41,892 nucleotides of DNA from NCBI GenBank assembly GCA_018817795.1, contig JAHITJ010000073.1, positions 1-41,892 on the forward strand. Direction: 5' to 3'. Positions 28,064 to 36,470 of this stretch are shown piece by piece (within the stretch, counting starts at the first letter, position 1; each line of letters starts with the position of its first letter). The notes beneath the pieces were generated by a model. The model searched no databases. It was given only the letters and a program-made list of their open reading frames with translations, and was not told the DNA's origin. Position numbers and translations under genes: made by a program. This DNA comes from Myxococcota bacterium (GTDB taxonomy: Bacteria > Myxococcota_A > Polyangia > HGW-17).

Positions 28064-29425
28064 TTATTTTCCCTCCCGGTAGAACTCTTTGGCCAGCAGA
28101 ATCGTGTGCGAGATGTCGTCGCGGCACGCGGTCTCGGTGGCAGACAGCAGGATCGCTTCCTTGTACTCGGGCTTGTCCGGATAGAAGCGGCCCAGCGGCA
28201 CGCCGAAGAAGATGCCGTTGTCGGCCATGTGCGCGCGGAGTCCCTCGGCGTTTTTCGGAAACACCAGCGCGAACTCGTTCATGACGGGTCCCGACACCAG
28301 CTCGCAGACGCCCGGGATCTCGAGCAGGCCGCGACGCAGCTCCATGGCGCGGTTGCGCGACAGGACGGCCATGTCCTTGAGGCCTGAAGGGCCGAGCAGC
28401 GACATGTGCACGGTGAAGGCGAGGGCGACCAGCGCCTGGTTCGAGCAGATGTTCGAGGTCGCCTTTTCGCGGCGGATGTGCTGCTCACGCGTGGCAAGCG
28501 TGAGCACATAGCCGGGGTTGCCGCGGCTGTCGACGGTCTGTCCGACGATGCGTCCGGGCATCTGCTTGACGTACTCGTCACGCACGGCCATCAGCCCCAG
28601 GCCCGGGCCGCCCATGCCGCCGGTGCCGGAGATGCCCATGCCCTCGCCCACGGCGATGTCCACTCCGAGCTGGCCCGGAGACGCAAGCACCGCCAGGTGC
28701 GACGGATCGGACACGCTCACGATCGAAAGCGCACCGCCCTGTCGAGCGGCGACTGCCACCGCGGCCACGTCCTCGACGACGCCCAGGAAGTTGGGGTAGC
28801 CCACCGCCACGGCGGCCACATCGGAGGTCACCGGTCCCGGCAGGAGGGTCGCGCCGGTCTTCCCGTCCAGCGGGAGCCAGCGGATCTCCACCTCTCCGAA
28901 GGCGTGCAGCATGGTGCGGATAACGGTCTGGGCGTGGGGATGCAGGCCCTCGGAGACCCACACCGAGCGGCGCTTTCCTTTGTGGACGCGAAGCGCCAGG
29001 AGCAGGGCCTCACCCACGGCCGAGGCTCCGTCGTACAACGAGGCGTTGGACACGTCGAGACCCATCAGTTCGGTGACGATGGTCTGAAACTCGAACACCG
29101 CCTGCAGGGTTCCCTGGCTCACCTCGGGCTGGTACGGCGTATAGGCTGTCTGGAACTCGGAGCGGCCGATGATGGTCTCCACCGCCTTGGGAACGGCATG
29201 AAACGGTGCACCCGCCGACGCGAGCATCACGCAGAAGACCTTGTTCTTCGAGGACAGGCCCTCGATGTAGCGGCGCAACTGGCACTCGGGCAGGCCCGGC
29301 GACTCGTCGGGCTTCTCGGTGCGCTGATCCCGCGGGATGGAGCGGAACAGTTCCTCGACGTCCTCGACCCCGATCGTCTTCAGCATGTGTTGGATATCAT
29401 GTGGGGAATGGGGCAAATATCGCAT
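28064..29425 (-). CDS. gcvPA: Glycine dehydrogenase (decarboxylating) subunit 1
   Basis: A 453-aa first subunit of the split P-protein. It begins MRYLPHSPHDIQHMLKTIGV, the classic N-terminus, and contains FQTAYTPYQPEVSQGTLQ, ASLYDGASAVGEALLLALR, GEGMGISGTGGMGGPGLG and REQHIRREKATSNICSNQAL. ATG 29425 has AAGGAG five bases upstream; a longer frame upstream is not supported. The gene lies between the intrinsic terminator after gcvH and gcvPB. It probably forms a tetramer with GcvPB in the cytoplasm. Confidence 0.97.
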   Translation of the reverse strand: MRYLPHSPHDIQHMLKTIGVEDVEELFRSIPRDQRTEKPDESPGLPECQLRRYIEGLSSKNKVFCVMLASAGAPFHAVPKAVETIIGRSEFQTAYTPYQPEVSQGTLQAVFEFQTIVTELMGLDVSNASLYDGASAVGEALLLALRVHKGKRRSVWVSEGLHPHAQTVIRTMLHAFGEVEIRWLPLDGKTGATLLPGPVTSDVAAVAVGYPNFLGVVEDVAAVAVAARQGGALSIVSVSDPSHLAVLASPGQLGVDIAVGEGMGISGTGGMGGPGLGLMAVRDEYVKQMPGRIVGQTVDSRGNPGYVLTLATREQHIRREKATSNICSNQALVALAFTVHMSLLGPSGLKDMAVLSRNRAMELRRGLLEIPGVCELVSGPVMNEFALVFPKNAEGLRAHMADNGIFFGVPLGRFYPDKPEYKEAILLSATETACRDDISHTILLAKEFYREGK

Positions 29426-29456
29426 GCACACTCCTTTTCTGGGAGGTATGGAAACC

Positions 29457-29483
29457 AAAAAGGCGTTCACCGGCCCCGGTGAA
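29457..29483 (-). terminator. Intrinsic terminator between gcvH and gcvPA
   Basis: On the minus strand TTCACCG-GGGC-CGGTGAA forms a perfect 7-bp stem with a 4-nt loop (29466-29483) and is followed by CGCC and T5 (29461-29457). It sits 11 bases after the gcvH stop. Partial termination here would give more gcvT and gcvH message than gcvPA-gcvPB message. Confidence 0.6.
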
Positions 29484-29494
29484 GAACAGGGGAT

Positions 29495-29881
29495 CTATTC
29501 TTCTAAAGCGCAGTGATCCGAGTACAGCGTGGCGTCCAGGAGATCGCTGGTGTCGTCACCGCCGGACGGTTCGATTTCGAGAATCCATCCGTCGGTGTAG
29601 GGGGCGTCGTTGACGAGCTCGGGTGCATCGGCCAGATCTTCATTGAATCCGACGATCTTGCCGGAAACGGGCGCATAGATGGGGCTGGCGGTCTTCACGG
29701 ACTCGATGGTGCCCACCTCGTCGCCGGCATCGACGACATCGCCTTCATCCACGGAAAGGTCGACTTCGACCACGTCACCCAGGTGACCCACCGCGAACGA
29801 GGAGATGCCCATGCGGTTGGTCTCGGGATCGAACCATTCATGCGTGCGGGAATAACGAAGATTGTTGGGATATTCACTCAT
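29495..29881 (-). CDS. gcvH: Glycine cleavage system H protein
   Basis: A 128-aa lipoyl carrier that shuttles the methylamine group between the P, T and L proteins. The lipoylated residue is Lys63 in IESVKTASP. LRYSRTHEWFDPE and GISSFAVGHLGDVVEVDLSVDEGD are the usual N-terminal strands, and PYTDGWILEIEPSG the C-terminal one. AAGGAGAG precedes ATG 29881. A 6-bp hairpin (29901-29918) lies in the 59-bp gap to gcvT. A terminator follows it directly. Very acidic, as usual for H proteins. Confidence 0.97.
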   Translation of the reverse strand: MSEYPNNLRYSRTHEWFDPETNRMGISSFAVGHLGDVVEVDLSVDEGDVVDAGDEVGTIESVKTASPIYAPVSGKIVGFNEDLADAPELVNDAPYTDGWILEIEPSGGDDTSDLLDATLYSDHCALEE

Positions 29882-29940
29882 TACCAATCTCTCCTTCACT
29901 GATTCTCTCGAAAGAATCCTCGATGAAAACGCATCCATAC

Positions 29941-31053
29941 TCAGGAACGTTTGTAAAATGGTCCTTTCACCAGGGTCGCGGGGACCCACTTGCCGCCGGC
30001 GTCGACCACGATCGCGGTCTCGGGTTTGCTGTTCTCGGTCGGCACGTAGGCCATGCCGATGGACTGGTTCAAAAACGGCGTTCGCGTCCCTGAGGTCACG
30101 TGGCCGATCTTGGCGCCCGGGGCTTCGGGGGTCCCGCCCGGCAGATACACGTCGTGATGCTCGCGGGGGATGCCCTTTCCCGTGGCCACGAAGCCCACGA
30201 GCTTCCGTTTGGGCTTCTCTTCCTTCTGGCGCACCAGGGCCTCACGGCCGATGAAGTCACCCTTTTCCAGCTTCACGGTGAAGTTCATGCCGGCCTCCCA
30301 CGGGGTCGTGGTGTCGTCGATGTCGTTCCCGTACAGCCAAAGGCGGGCCTCCAGCCGCAGCGTGTCGCGCGCACCGAGTCCGGCAGGAGCCAGTCCCAGC
30401 GGACGCCCGAATTCAAACAGGCGCTCCCAGGCGGCCTCGGCCTGGTCGGGGTGGAGGAAGATCTCGAAGCCGTCCTCGCCGGTGTAGCCGGTGCGGGCGA
30501 TCATGGTCTTCCTGCCGCACAGGTCAATCCAGCCAAGCCCGAACCCGGGGATGGTGCCAAGATGATCCGCGCCGGCGGCCAGCGCCAGGATCTGGGCGGC
30601 CTTCGGGCCCTGCAGCGCCAGCAGCGCCACATCCTCGCTGACATCCACGGGCTTGACGATCCTGGCATGCTCGGAAAACCAGGCAAAGTCCTTGTCCTTG
30701 TTGGACGCGTTGACCACGATGATGAGGTCGGTGGCGGTGCGCTTGTACACGATGCAGTCGTCCACGATGCCGCCATGGGGATGGCAGATCGGGGTGTAGA
30801 TGGCGTGGTTGTCGGGGATGGCGGCCACGTCGTTGCTCACCATGTAATTGATGGTCTCGAGCGCACCGGGACCCTGGAACAGGATCTCACCCATGTGCGC
30901 GACATCGAAAAGCCCGGCCTCCTGACGGACGGCCATGTGCTCCTTGCGGATGCCTTCGTACTGCATGGGCATCAGGTGGCCGGCGAAGTCGACCAACTTG
31001 GCACCCATTTTCGCATGAATACCGGTGTACGGAGTTTGTTTGGTCTGTGACAT
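29941..31053 (-). CDS. gcvT: Aminomethyltransferase (glycine cleavage T protein)
   Basis: A 370-aa folate-dependent enzyme that releases ammonia from the H protein and makes 5,10-methylene-THF. Signatures: HAKMGAKLVDFAGHLMPMQY, FDVAHMGEI, IVVNASNKDKDF, LALQGPKA, RTGYTGEDGFEIF, LGARDTLRLEARLWLYGNDI and IGHVTSGTRTPFLNQSIGMAYV. ATG 31053 has AGGAGG upstream and starts the family N-terminus; a longer in-frame TTG start lies in the AT-rich leader. It heads the gcv run. A glycine riboswitch was looked for in the leader and not found. Confidence 0.97.
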   Translation of the reverse strand: MSQTKQTPYTGIHAKMGAKLVDFAGHLMPMQYEGIRKEHMAVRQEAGLFDVAHMGEILFQGPGALETINYMVSNDVAAIPDNHAIYTPICHPHGGIVDDCIVYKRTATDLIIVVNASNKDKDFAWFSEHARIVKPVDVSEDVALLALQGPKAAQILALAAGADHLGTIPGFGLGWIDLCGRKTMIARTGYTGEDGFEIFLHPDQAEAAWERLFEFGRPLGLAPAGLGARDTLRLEARLWLYGNDIDDTTTPWEAGMNFTVKLEKGDFIGREALVRQKEEKPKRKLVGFVATGKGIPREHHDVYLPGGTPEAPGAKIGHVTSGTRTPFLNQSIGMAYVPTENSKPETAIVVDAGGKWVPATLVKGPFYKRS

Positions 31054-31245
31054 GAACACCTCCTGCCAGCGAGAATTGAACGAAAGATCAATTTCGGTCA
31101 AGAAAAAAAACCTGCTTTTTCAGCATTTGAAAAGTCTAGATATGATGCCGATTTTTTCTTCTTTTTCCGCGCTCTTCAGAGCGGACCCCGAAAGGCCCCG
31201 GGGAGTTGGTGAAATCTTTCGCGAAAAGCAGAAATCAGGCGGATG
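31054..31245 (-). other. Leader region of gcvT with several palindromes
   Basis: The 192-bp gap holds a T8 run (minus strand, 31110-31103) after a weak hairpin TGCT-GAAAA-AGCA (31125-31113), a CGCTC-TTCA-GAGCG palindrome at about 31179-31193, a CCCCG/CGGGG stem just beyond it, and a 10-bp palindrome TTTCGCGAAA (31217-31226). Together they could end transcription of the preceding lipoprotein gene and separate it from gcvT. I found no clear promoter and no aptamer consensus here. Confidence 0.4.
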
Positions 31246-31791
31246 CTATTTGATGCGCCAGGGCTTCGGGAAGATGCGCCAGCGCTCGTTCACGTAAATG
31301 AGTCCGTCGAAGCGCATGCCGCGCTCCTTGCCCGGCTCGGTGAAGCGAACCATGTATATGGTCAGACCGGCCTTCAGATTGGGCGCCATCTCCAGCCAGC
31401 CGCCCGGAAATTCGCGGCTCTTCTCGGACTTGGCCTTCAGATCCTCGGAGGTGACCGACAACACGTTGATCTCGGTCTGCCCGGGTTTCGTCTTCAGCGT
31501 AAGCAGGCCCTTGTCCCAGGGCTCCTTGTAGGTCTCCGCGGCCTTCTTCGCAAAGTCACCTTCGAACACGGCGGCATAGTCCTCGGCTACAGGGCGCAGC
31601 AGGTTGGAGAGCTTCTCGGCGTTGGAGCCACCGTCGGCGATGAACTCGCCCATCAGTTTCTTCAGGCCTTCCTCGGTCCCGGGATACTGCCCCTTGGCCT
31701 GTGCGCCCGGACCGCCCTTCTTGCCGCCGCAGGAAACCGCGACCGCCAGGATCACCAGGAACAGACACCCACGCACAAAATAATTTTTCAT
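31246..31791 (-). CDS. Lipoprotein of unknown function
   Basis: A 181-aa protein with signal MKNYFVRGCLFLVILAVAVSC and an AVSC lipobox. The mature part has a helical segment (TEEGLKKLMGEFIADGG, about residues 42-80) and a mixed region with a basic beta section ending RWRIFPKPWRIK, which resembles small SnoaL/NTF2-like or DUF domains but cannot be assigned. AAGGAGG precedes ATG 31791. It follows the CPBP gene after 32 bases, so the two may form an operon. Confidence 0.75.
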   Translation of the reverse strand: MKNYFVRGCLFLVILAVAVSCGGKKGGPGAQAKGQYPGTEEGLKKLMGEFIADGGSNAEKLSNLLRPVAEDYAAVFEGDFAKKAAETYKEPWDKGLLTLKTKPGQTEINVLSVTSEDLKAKSEKSREFPGGWLEMAPNLKAGLTIYMVRFTEPGKERGMRFDGLIYVNERWRIFPKPWRIK

Positions 31792-31823
31792 TTTACGCCT
31801 CCTTAAGGGCAGTTGACGGCGTC

Positions 31824-32591
31824 TCAGCGCCAGAACGTACAATTCATGAAATCCATGCTGCCGGCAACCAGAAAATGGAGCGCCATGCCGGGCATGATGG
31901 AGCGGCCGTTGAGGCTCAGGCGGCACAGGATGAAGCCCGCGGCGATGGCGGCGAAGATCTCGGCCTCGGGCTTGCCCCAGTGCGCGACGACGAACGGCAT
32001 CGTCGAGAACAGGATCGCCCCCTCGCCATAGCGTTTGTAAAGACCGAACAGCAGGTAGCCACGGAAGAAGAACTCCCACGCCAGCCACTTGATCAGGTAC
32101 GCAGCCTGGTACATCACAAAATAGTCGAAACTGTTCTTGATCAGCGGCAGCTTCGGATACTTCGCCTGGAAACCGGCCGTCTGGGACATGAGGATGACCA
32201 CCGGCACGAACGCCAGGAACAACAGCAGCACGATGCGGAACTCCCGGCCGGCGCCGGCGAACCGGACCCCCAGGTCCGCCGGGGTCAACTTCAGGAAGAA
32301 CCACGACAGCGCGACCGGCAGACACATCAGCAGCGCGAAGGCCACGACATGGGAGTACAGATACGAGTACAGACCCACCTTCGCAGCAGGCAGGGTCTTG
32401 GCGTACTGCGGGAACATGCGCACGAAGTCCTCGGGCTTGCCGTGATAGAGGTACAGGATCAGCACCGCGCACCCTGTGACGGCTACGAACACGCTCTGGA
32501 AGTCAAGCTCGGGAAACCAGTGATGGAACCAGCCGCCGGGATCGAGCCGGACGGGGGTCGAAACCGTCTTTTTTGTCGCGGAGCGTTTCAT
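31824..32591 (-). CDS. CPBP-like intramembrane protease homologue with altered active-site motifs
   Basis: A 255-aa polytopic membrane protein of the CPBP family. The helix with WEFFFRGYLLFGLY occupies the EExxxR position, with the first Glu replaced by Trp but the Arg kept. VVAHWGKPEAE supplies the second-motif His. The third motif HxxxN is LHFLVAG, with the final Asn missing. So it may be a non-catalytic relative or a subfamily with a shifted site. ATG 32591 is preferred over an upstream TTG; the ribosome site is weak. It is cotranscribed with the small lipoprotein after it. Seven or so membrane segments. Confidence 0.75.
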   Translation of the reverse strand: MKRSATKKTVSTPVRLDPGGWFHHWFPELDFQSVFVAVTGCAVLILYLYHGKPEDFVRMFPQYAKTLPAAKVGLYSYLYSHVVAFALLMCLPVALSWFFLKLTPADLGVRFAGAGREFRIVLLLFLAFVPVVILMSQTAGFQAKYPKLPLIKNSFDYFVMYQAAYLIKWLAWEFFFRGYLLFGLYKRYGEGAILFSTMPFVVAHWGKPEAEIFAAIAAGFILCRLSLNGRSIMPGMALHFLVAGSMDFMNCTFWR

Positions 32592-32661
32592 CCGCAAAAA
32601 CCCCTGTGTTTGATGATGTTTCGTTGGAAGGTCGCTGGACGGGAAGGATGCAGGCCGTGCA

Positions 32662-33036
32662 TCAGATGTCCAGGTATTCCTTTTCCTTGCGCTCCTGCTC
32701 TTCCTTGCAGCGGATGCACATGGTGGTCACCGGACGGGCCTTGAGGCGCCCGGCGGTGATTTCCTCCCCGCAGGACTCGCAGATGCCATACTGTCCCTCA
32801 TCCATGAGCGTGATCGCGTCTTCGATCTTGCGCAAAAGGAACTTCTCGCGGTCGCGGATGCGCAGCTCGAAGGAAAGCAGGTACTCGCTCGAGGCCAGAT
32901 CGTTCTCGTCGGCCAGCTCATCCCGGTCCAGCCCCAGATCCGTGGTCATCTGGTTCTTGGCCGCGTCGAGCAGCTTCTGACGGCGCATGTTCAGGTCGGC
33001 GCGGATTTCTTCAAGGTCCTTGGGAGAAAGGGGCAT
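32662..33036 (-). CDS. DksA/TraR-type zinc-finger regulator
   Basis: A 124-aa member of the DksA/TraR family, which bind RNA polymerase in the secondary channel with ppGpp. A long coiled-coil N-terminal helix (residues about 5-75) has Asp/Glu-rich turn DRDELADENDLAS, and the C-terminus has a four-Cys finger CESC-x17-CIRC. Length is shorter than E. coli DksA (151), closer to the TraR-like and proteobacterial 'DksA-type' group. AAGGAG precedes ATG 33036, and a promoter with a perfect TTGACA lies upstream. Whether it is a true DksA cannot be settled here. Confidence 0.92.
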   Translation of the reverse strand: MPLSPKDLEEIRADLNMRRQKLLDAAKNQMTTDLGLDRDELADENDLASSEYLLSFELRIRDREKFLLRKIEDAITLMDEGQYGICESCGEEITAGRLKARPVTTMCIRCKEEQERKEKEYLDI

Positions 33037-33089
33037 GTCGGTTCTCCTTTCCATGGCCTTCACAGGCACAGGGAACAAACAGAAAACAC

Positions 33090-33118
33090 AGTGTCCCGGA
33101 TGCACCGTCGGTTGTCAA
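33090..33118 (-). promoter_or_regulatory. Predicted promoter of the DksA-type gene
   Basis: On the minus strand TTGACA (33118-33113) is perfect and GACACT (33095-33090) lies 17 bases downstream. The start site would be near 33083, about 47 bases before ATG 33036. It sits in the 120-bp gap after the PAS gene. Confidence 0.5.
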
Positions 33119-33156
33119 GGGTTTTGATGGTCTTCGATACGGGGAAAAGCGGGAAT

Positions 33157-33504
33157 TCAACCCGGGGGCCGGCGCACGAAATGGGGCATCTCGGTCGGTA
33201 TTTCCAGGCTCAGTTCGACAAAGCCGGCATACTCCCCGCCTTCAAACCACGGGGTCTGGTAAATCATTTTATTCACGCCGGCCTTCTCGATGGTGTAGAC
33301 GTTCTTCTGACGGTGCTCCATCAGATCGAGGAGCTTGCTGCGGGCCGGCTCCGGGTGACAGTCGATCAGGCTCTGGCCGAGCAGGGATCGGCCGCCCCAG
33401 CGCTCGAAGGAGCGCACGGCGCGTTCGTTCATGTACAGGATGATGCCGTCGCGATCGCAGACCGTGACGGCGCCGTCGAAATCAAGAATCCAGTCAGGCA
33501 TCAT
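33157..33504 (-). CDS. Single-domain PAS protein
   Basis: A 115-aa protein that is almost entirely one PAS domain: DWILDFDGAVTVCDRDGIILYMNERAVRSFE opens it, then LLGQSLIDCHPEPARSKLLDL, and a strand with KMIYQTPWFEGGEYAGFVEL. No output domain is attached, so it may sense a small ligand or redox state and act by binding another protein. GGAGG precedes ATG 33504 by seven bases. It is divergent from the cysteine-repeat gene. Ligand is unknown. Confidence 0.85.
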   Translation of the reverse strand: MMPDWILDFDGAVTVCDRDGIILYMNERAVRSFERWGGRSLLGQSLIDCHPEPARSKLLDLMEHRQKNVYTIEKAGVNKMIYQTPWFEGGEYAGFVELSLEIPTEMPHFVRRPPG

Positions 33505-33529
33505 GGGGGCTCCTCCAGTCGCGGAAATA

Positions 33530-33538
33530 TGCTACAAT
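33530..33538 (+). promoter_or_regulatory. Extended -10 promoter of the cysteine-repeat lipoprotein gene
   Basis: TG-C-TACAAT (33530-33538) matches the extended -10 form, with five of six bases of the hexamer. No recognisable -35 is present 17 bases upstream, as is usual for this class. The start site would be near 33545 and the leader about 73 bases. Confidence 0.4.
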
Positions 33539-33617
33539 TCCGGCGCGAAAGAAAGCTGTCCGCTTTCGCCGCGGAAAGGGCAACTTCGTTGCCGCCATGA
33601 AAGGAAGGCCCGTACCC

Positions 33618-35252
33618 ATGAAAAGATTCCTGATTCCATTGATGTGGCTCCTCCTGCTGCCCGCCTGCGACGACACGGCGGGGAAGTCCGTGTGTCCCGA
33701 CGGCATCGCCACCGGCTCCGAGAGCTGCGACGGCACCGACCTGCGCGGTGCCACATGCCAGACACTCGGCTATTACGGCGGCGCGCTGGCCTGCTCGGCT
33801 GAGTGCGGCTGGGATCTGGCGGGCTGCGAGCCCTCGGGCCGCTGCGGAGATTCCATCGTCCAGTCGGCCTTCGAGCAGTGCGACGGCACCGATGTGGGTC
33901 TTGCAACGTGCGAAAATCTCGGACTGGGGACCGGTGAGATCCTGTGTACGTCCAACTGCCGCATTGACGACTCCGGCTGCTCCAATCCTGCCGTCTGCGG
34001 TGACGGCCTGCTCCAGGGATCCGAACTGTGCGACGGCCTGGATTTCGGCGGCCAGACATGCAACGGCCTCGGCTTCGCCGGCGGGCAGCTCGCCTGCAAC
34101 ACCTCCTGCGAGTTCGACACCTCCGCATGCCAGGCTGCAGCCGTGTGCGGCGACGGTATTGTCGGCGACGGCGAGGTGTGCGACGGCGCCGACCTTAACG
34201 GGCAGACCTGCACCGGCCTCGGATACTACGGCGGGGACCTCGCCTGCACGGGCGCCTGCACACTGGATCAGGCCCCCTGCGCGGCCGCCGGACGCTGCGG
34301 CGACGGCACGATCCAGGGCACCTTCGGAGAGGTCTGCGACGGCGCCAACCTGGCAGGGCAGACCTGCGAGACCCGCGGCTTCGTCGGCGGCACCCTCGCC
34401 TGCAGCACCTCCTGCTCCTTCAATGAGAGCGGCTGCGGAGACAGCCAGGCCGACATCGTGTGCGGCCGCTGGAACGCCGACCGCGTCGACATGAACGAGG
34501 GCATCTGGTCGGGCAGCGTGAACACCTGCAGCGCAGGCGACATCGGGGCCCCCGGCCGCGCCAACGCGCTCAAGTTGGTCAACCTGTACCGCTTCCTGGT
34601 GGACCTGCCCCCGGTGACGACGGATCCCACCCTCGATGCCAAGGCCGAGAAGTGCGCGCTGATGATGACCGCCAACAACACGATCAACCACTTCCCCCCC
34701 ACCAGCTGGACCTGCTACTCCGCCGACGGCGCCAACGCCGCGGGCTCCTCCAACCTGGCGACCACGCCTGGCGTCCAGGCCGTGGATCTCTACATGGTCG
34801 ACCCGGGCAACCCCACGACCATGGGCCACCGTCGCTGGATCCTCTCCAACTCCTTCGGACCCACGGGGCTGGGCTCGACGAACTCCTACTCCTGCATGTG
34901 GGCCTTCGGCAGCGGCAACGCCGGCAAGAGCTGGACGGCCTACCCGGGGCCGGGCATCTTCCCGGTCCAGGCGGTGAATCCGTCGTGGTCGTCGATCGAC
35001 CAGACCGGCTGGACGCTGCAAAGCGACTCGATCAACCTCGGCTCGGCCGTGGTCACCATCACCATGGACGGCAGCACCGCCCGCCCGGTGACGATCACCC
35101 ACCTGGGAGCGAACTACGGCTCCTCCTATGCGATCTCCATGATCCCGCAGGGCTGGTCCACGCAAGCCGGCCACACCTATCACGTCTCGGTCACGGGCGT
35201 GACCCCGGCGATCTCCTACGACGTCGAGGTCGTGGACTGCTCGGCGTTCTGA
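33618..35252 (+). CDS. Lipoprotein with five six-cysteine repeats and a C-terminal CAP domain
   Basis: A 544-aa surface-type lipoprotein: signal MKRFLIPLMWLLLLPAC. Residues about 26-273 are five tandem repeats of about 45-50 residues, each with the pattern C(G/P)D-x-ExCDG-xx-TC-LG-GG-L-C-C-C (six cysteines), a design common in Myxococcota and Bradymonadales surface proteins. After a linker comes a CAP/SCP-type domain (about 310-430) with KLVNLYRFLVDLPPV, KCALMM and GHRRWILSN, which has the family's His/Glu region. The last 110 residues are a beta-rich domain (WTLQSDSINLG, VVTITMDGSTARPVTI). ATG 33618 gives the signal peptide; ATG 33597 lies upstream without one. Confidence 0.88.
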   Translation: MKRFLIPLMWLLLLPACDDTAGKSVCPDGIATGSESCDGTDLRGATCQTLGYYGGALACSAECGWDLAGCEPSGRCGDSIVQSAFEQCDGTDVGLATCENLGLGTGEILCTSNCRIDDSGCSNPAVCGDGLLQGSELCDGLDFGGQTCNGLGFAGGQLACNTSCEFDTSACQAAAVCGDGIVGDGEVCDGADLNGQTCTGLGYYGGDLACTGACTLDQAPCAAAGRCGDGTIQGTFGEVCDGANLAGQTCETRGFVGGTLACSTSCSFNESGCGDSQADIVCGRWNADRVDMNEGIWSGSVNTCSAGDIGAPGRANALKLVNLYRFLVDLPPVTTDPTLDAKAEKCALMMTANNTINHFPPTSWTCYSADGANAAGSSNLATTPGVQAVDLYMVDPGNPTTMGHRRWILSNSFGPTGLGSTNSYSCMWAFGSGNAGKSWTAYPGPGIFPVQAVNPSWSSIDQTGWTLQSDSINLGSAVVTITMDGSTARPVTITHLGANYGSSYAISMIPQGWSTQAGHTYHVSVTGVTPAISYDVEVVDCSAF

Positions 35253-35281
35253 CGCGACAGTTCTTCATAGCAACGATTCAT

Positions 35282-35310
35282 TTGACGAGACTGGAAAAGG
35301 GGTTTAGCCT
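35282..35310 (+). promoter_or_regulatory. Predicted promoter of the DMT-like transporter gene
   Basis: TTGACG (35282-35287) and TAGCCT (35305-35310) are 17 bases apart. The start site would be near 35317, about 62 bases before ATG 35379. The -35 matches five of six bases and the -10 three of six. Confidence 0.4.
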
Positions 35311-35378
35311 CGGGTTTTACGCCGGATTTTTCTCCACGGCAGAAGATCCGGCGGCTCCGTGTCAGAGAGGTGTCCACG

Positions 35379-36470
35379 ATGTTCTTCAAGGCAAAAGAAG
35401 GCTCCACGACCGCACTGATCCAGTTGTGCATAGGCTACTTCATCTTCTACGTGATCACCGGCGTATCCGTTAAGTATTTCCTTAATGGTGCTCCCGGGTT
35501 CCCCGCCATGGAGGGCATGGAGTTTCTTGTATACTCCACGGCCGGCGGCATGGGCATCTCCATGCTCGTGGTGATGATCCTGAAATGGTATCGCTTCGAA
35601 TCCCCGAACCGGGCGAAACTGGGTCCGTTCGACGTGCCCGCGGAGTTCCTGTACATCATTCCGTCTGGCATATGCACGGCCGTGGTCGTTCCTACCACCA
35701 CGCTGCTGTACAGTTTTGACGGCATCTCGGTCATGGTGGCCATGGTCCTGATGCGGGGCTCGGTCATCGTCATCTCCCGCTTCGTCGACGAACTCCAGAT
35801 CCGGCAGGGCATCCTGAAGCGGACCGTCTACATGGAGGAGAACATCGCCGTGATCATCGCCATCGCGACGGTGGCCCTCGGAATCCTGAGCCCGGCCAAG
35901 GGAGGCGCCAGTCCGTTCTCCTCGGTCCCGGTGATGGTCATCTTCATCTCCTACATCTGCGCCTACGCCCTGCGCATCTACATCATGAACTACTACAAGA
36001 ACACCCGTCCCAAGGGCTCCACCGGCTCCAACAAAGGGTTCTTCGCCATCGAGCAGATCACCGCCACCACCACGGTCGGGCTGGTGACGCTGGTGCTGCT
36101 CGTGCTGTACACCGCCGGCGTCGTCTCGGGTCCCCGCTCCAATTGCGTCGCGGAGTCGATCCTCTCCCCCAACCCGGGCTGGTGGTACTGGGCGCTGCTG
36201 GCCGGCGCGGCCTACGGCGTCGTGGCCTTCTTCTCCGTGTTCATCTTCATGTTCAAGGGACGCACGGCCACCTTCGCCGGTCTGGTCAACCGCCTCACGA
36301 GCCTGGTGGCCGGCACCATCGCCACGCTGCTGTTCGCGGTGATGTTCGGCGGCAAGTATCCGCACTACATGGACTGGGTCGGACTGGGCCTGATCCTGGT
36401 CGCCGTGGCGTTCATGACCAAGGCCGAGAAGCGGCGCGCCCGGGAACTTGCCCAAGAGGAACTTGGGTAG
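35379..36470 (+). CDS. DMT/EamA-like membrane transporter of unknown substrate
   Basis: A 363-aa protein with nine or ten predicted membrane segments. Its two halves resemble the drug/metabolite transporter fold: PTTTLLYSFDGISVMVAMVLMRGS in the first half, and NRLTSLVAGTIATLLFAVM ... WVGLGLILVAVAFMT at the end. The cytoplasmic tail KRRARELAQEELG is basic and polar. GAGAGG precedes ATG 35379 by eight bases. The substrate cannot be predicted. The last codons and the stop form a hairpin (36451-36467) with a direct repeat beyond. Confidence 0.75.
   Translation: MFFKAKEGSTTALIQLCIGYFIFYVITGVSVKYFLNGAPGFPAMEGMEFLVYSTAGGMGISMLVVMILKWYRFESPNRAKLGPFDVPAEFLYIIPSGICTAVVVPTTTLLYSFDGISVMVAMVLMRGSVIVISRFVDELQIRQGILKRTVYMEENIAVIIAIATVALGILSPAKGGASPFSSVPVMVIFISYICAYALRIYIMNYYKNTRPKGSTGSNKGFFAIEQITATTTVGLVTLVLLVLYTAGVVSGPRSNCVAESILSPNPGWWYWALLAGAAYGVVAFFSVFIFMFKGRTATFAGLVNRLTSLVAGTIATLLFAVMFGGKYPHYMDWVGLGLILVAVAFMTKAEKRRARELAQEELG

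Noticed and set aside
31054-31245. A glycine riboswitch in front of gcvT
   Set aside because: The region was read on the minus strand for the aptamer core and its conserved purine-rich joints; none was found. Only palindromes and a T-run are present.
35585-35615. A tRNA-like GTTCGAATCCC-type segment
   Set aside because: A CTTCGAATCCCCGAACC stretch lies inside the transporter coding sequence and has no matching acceptor stem or D-arm.
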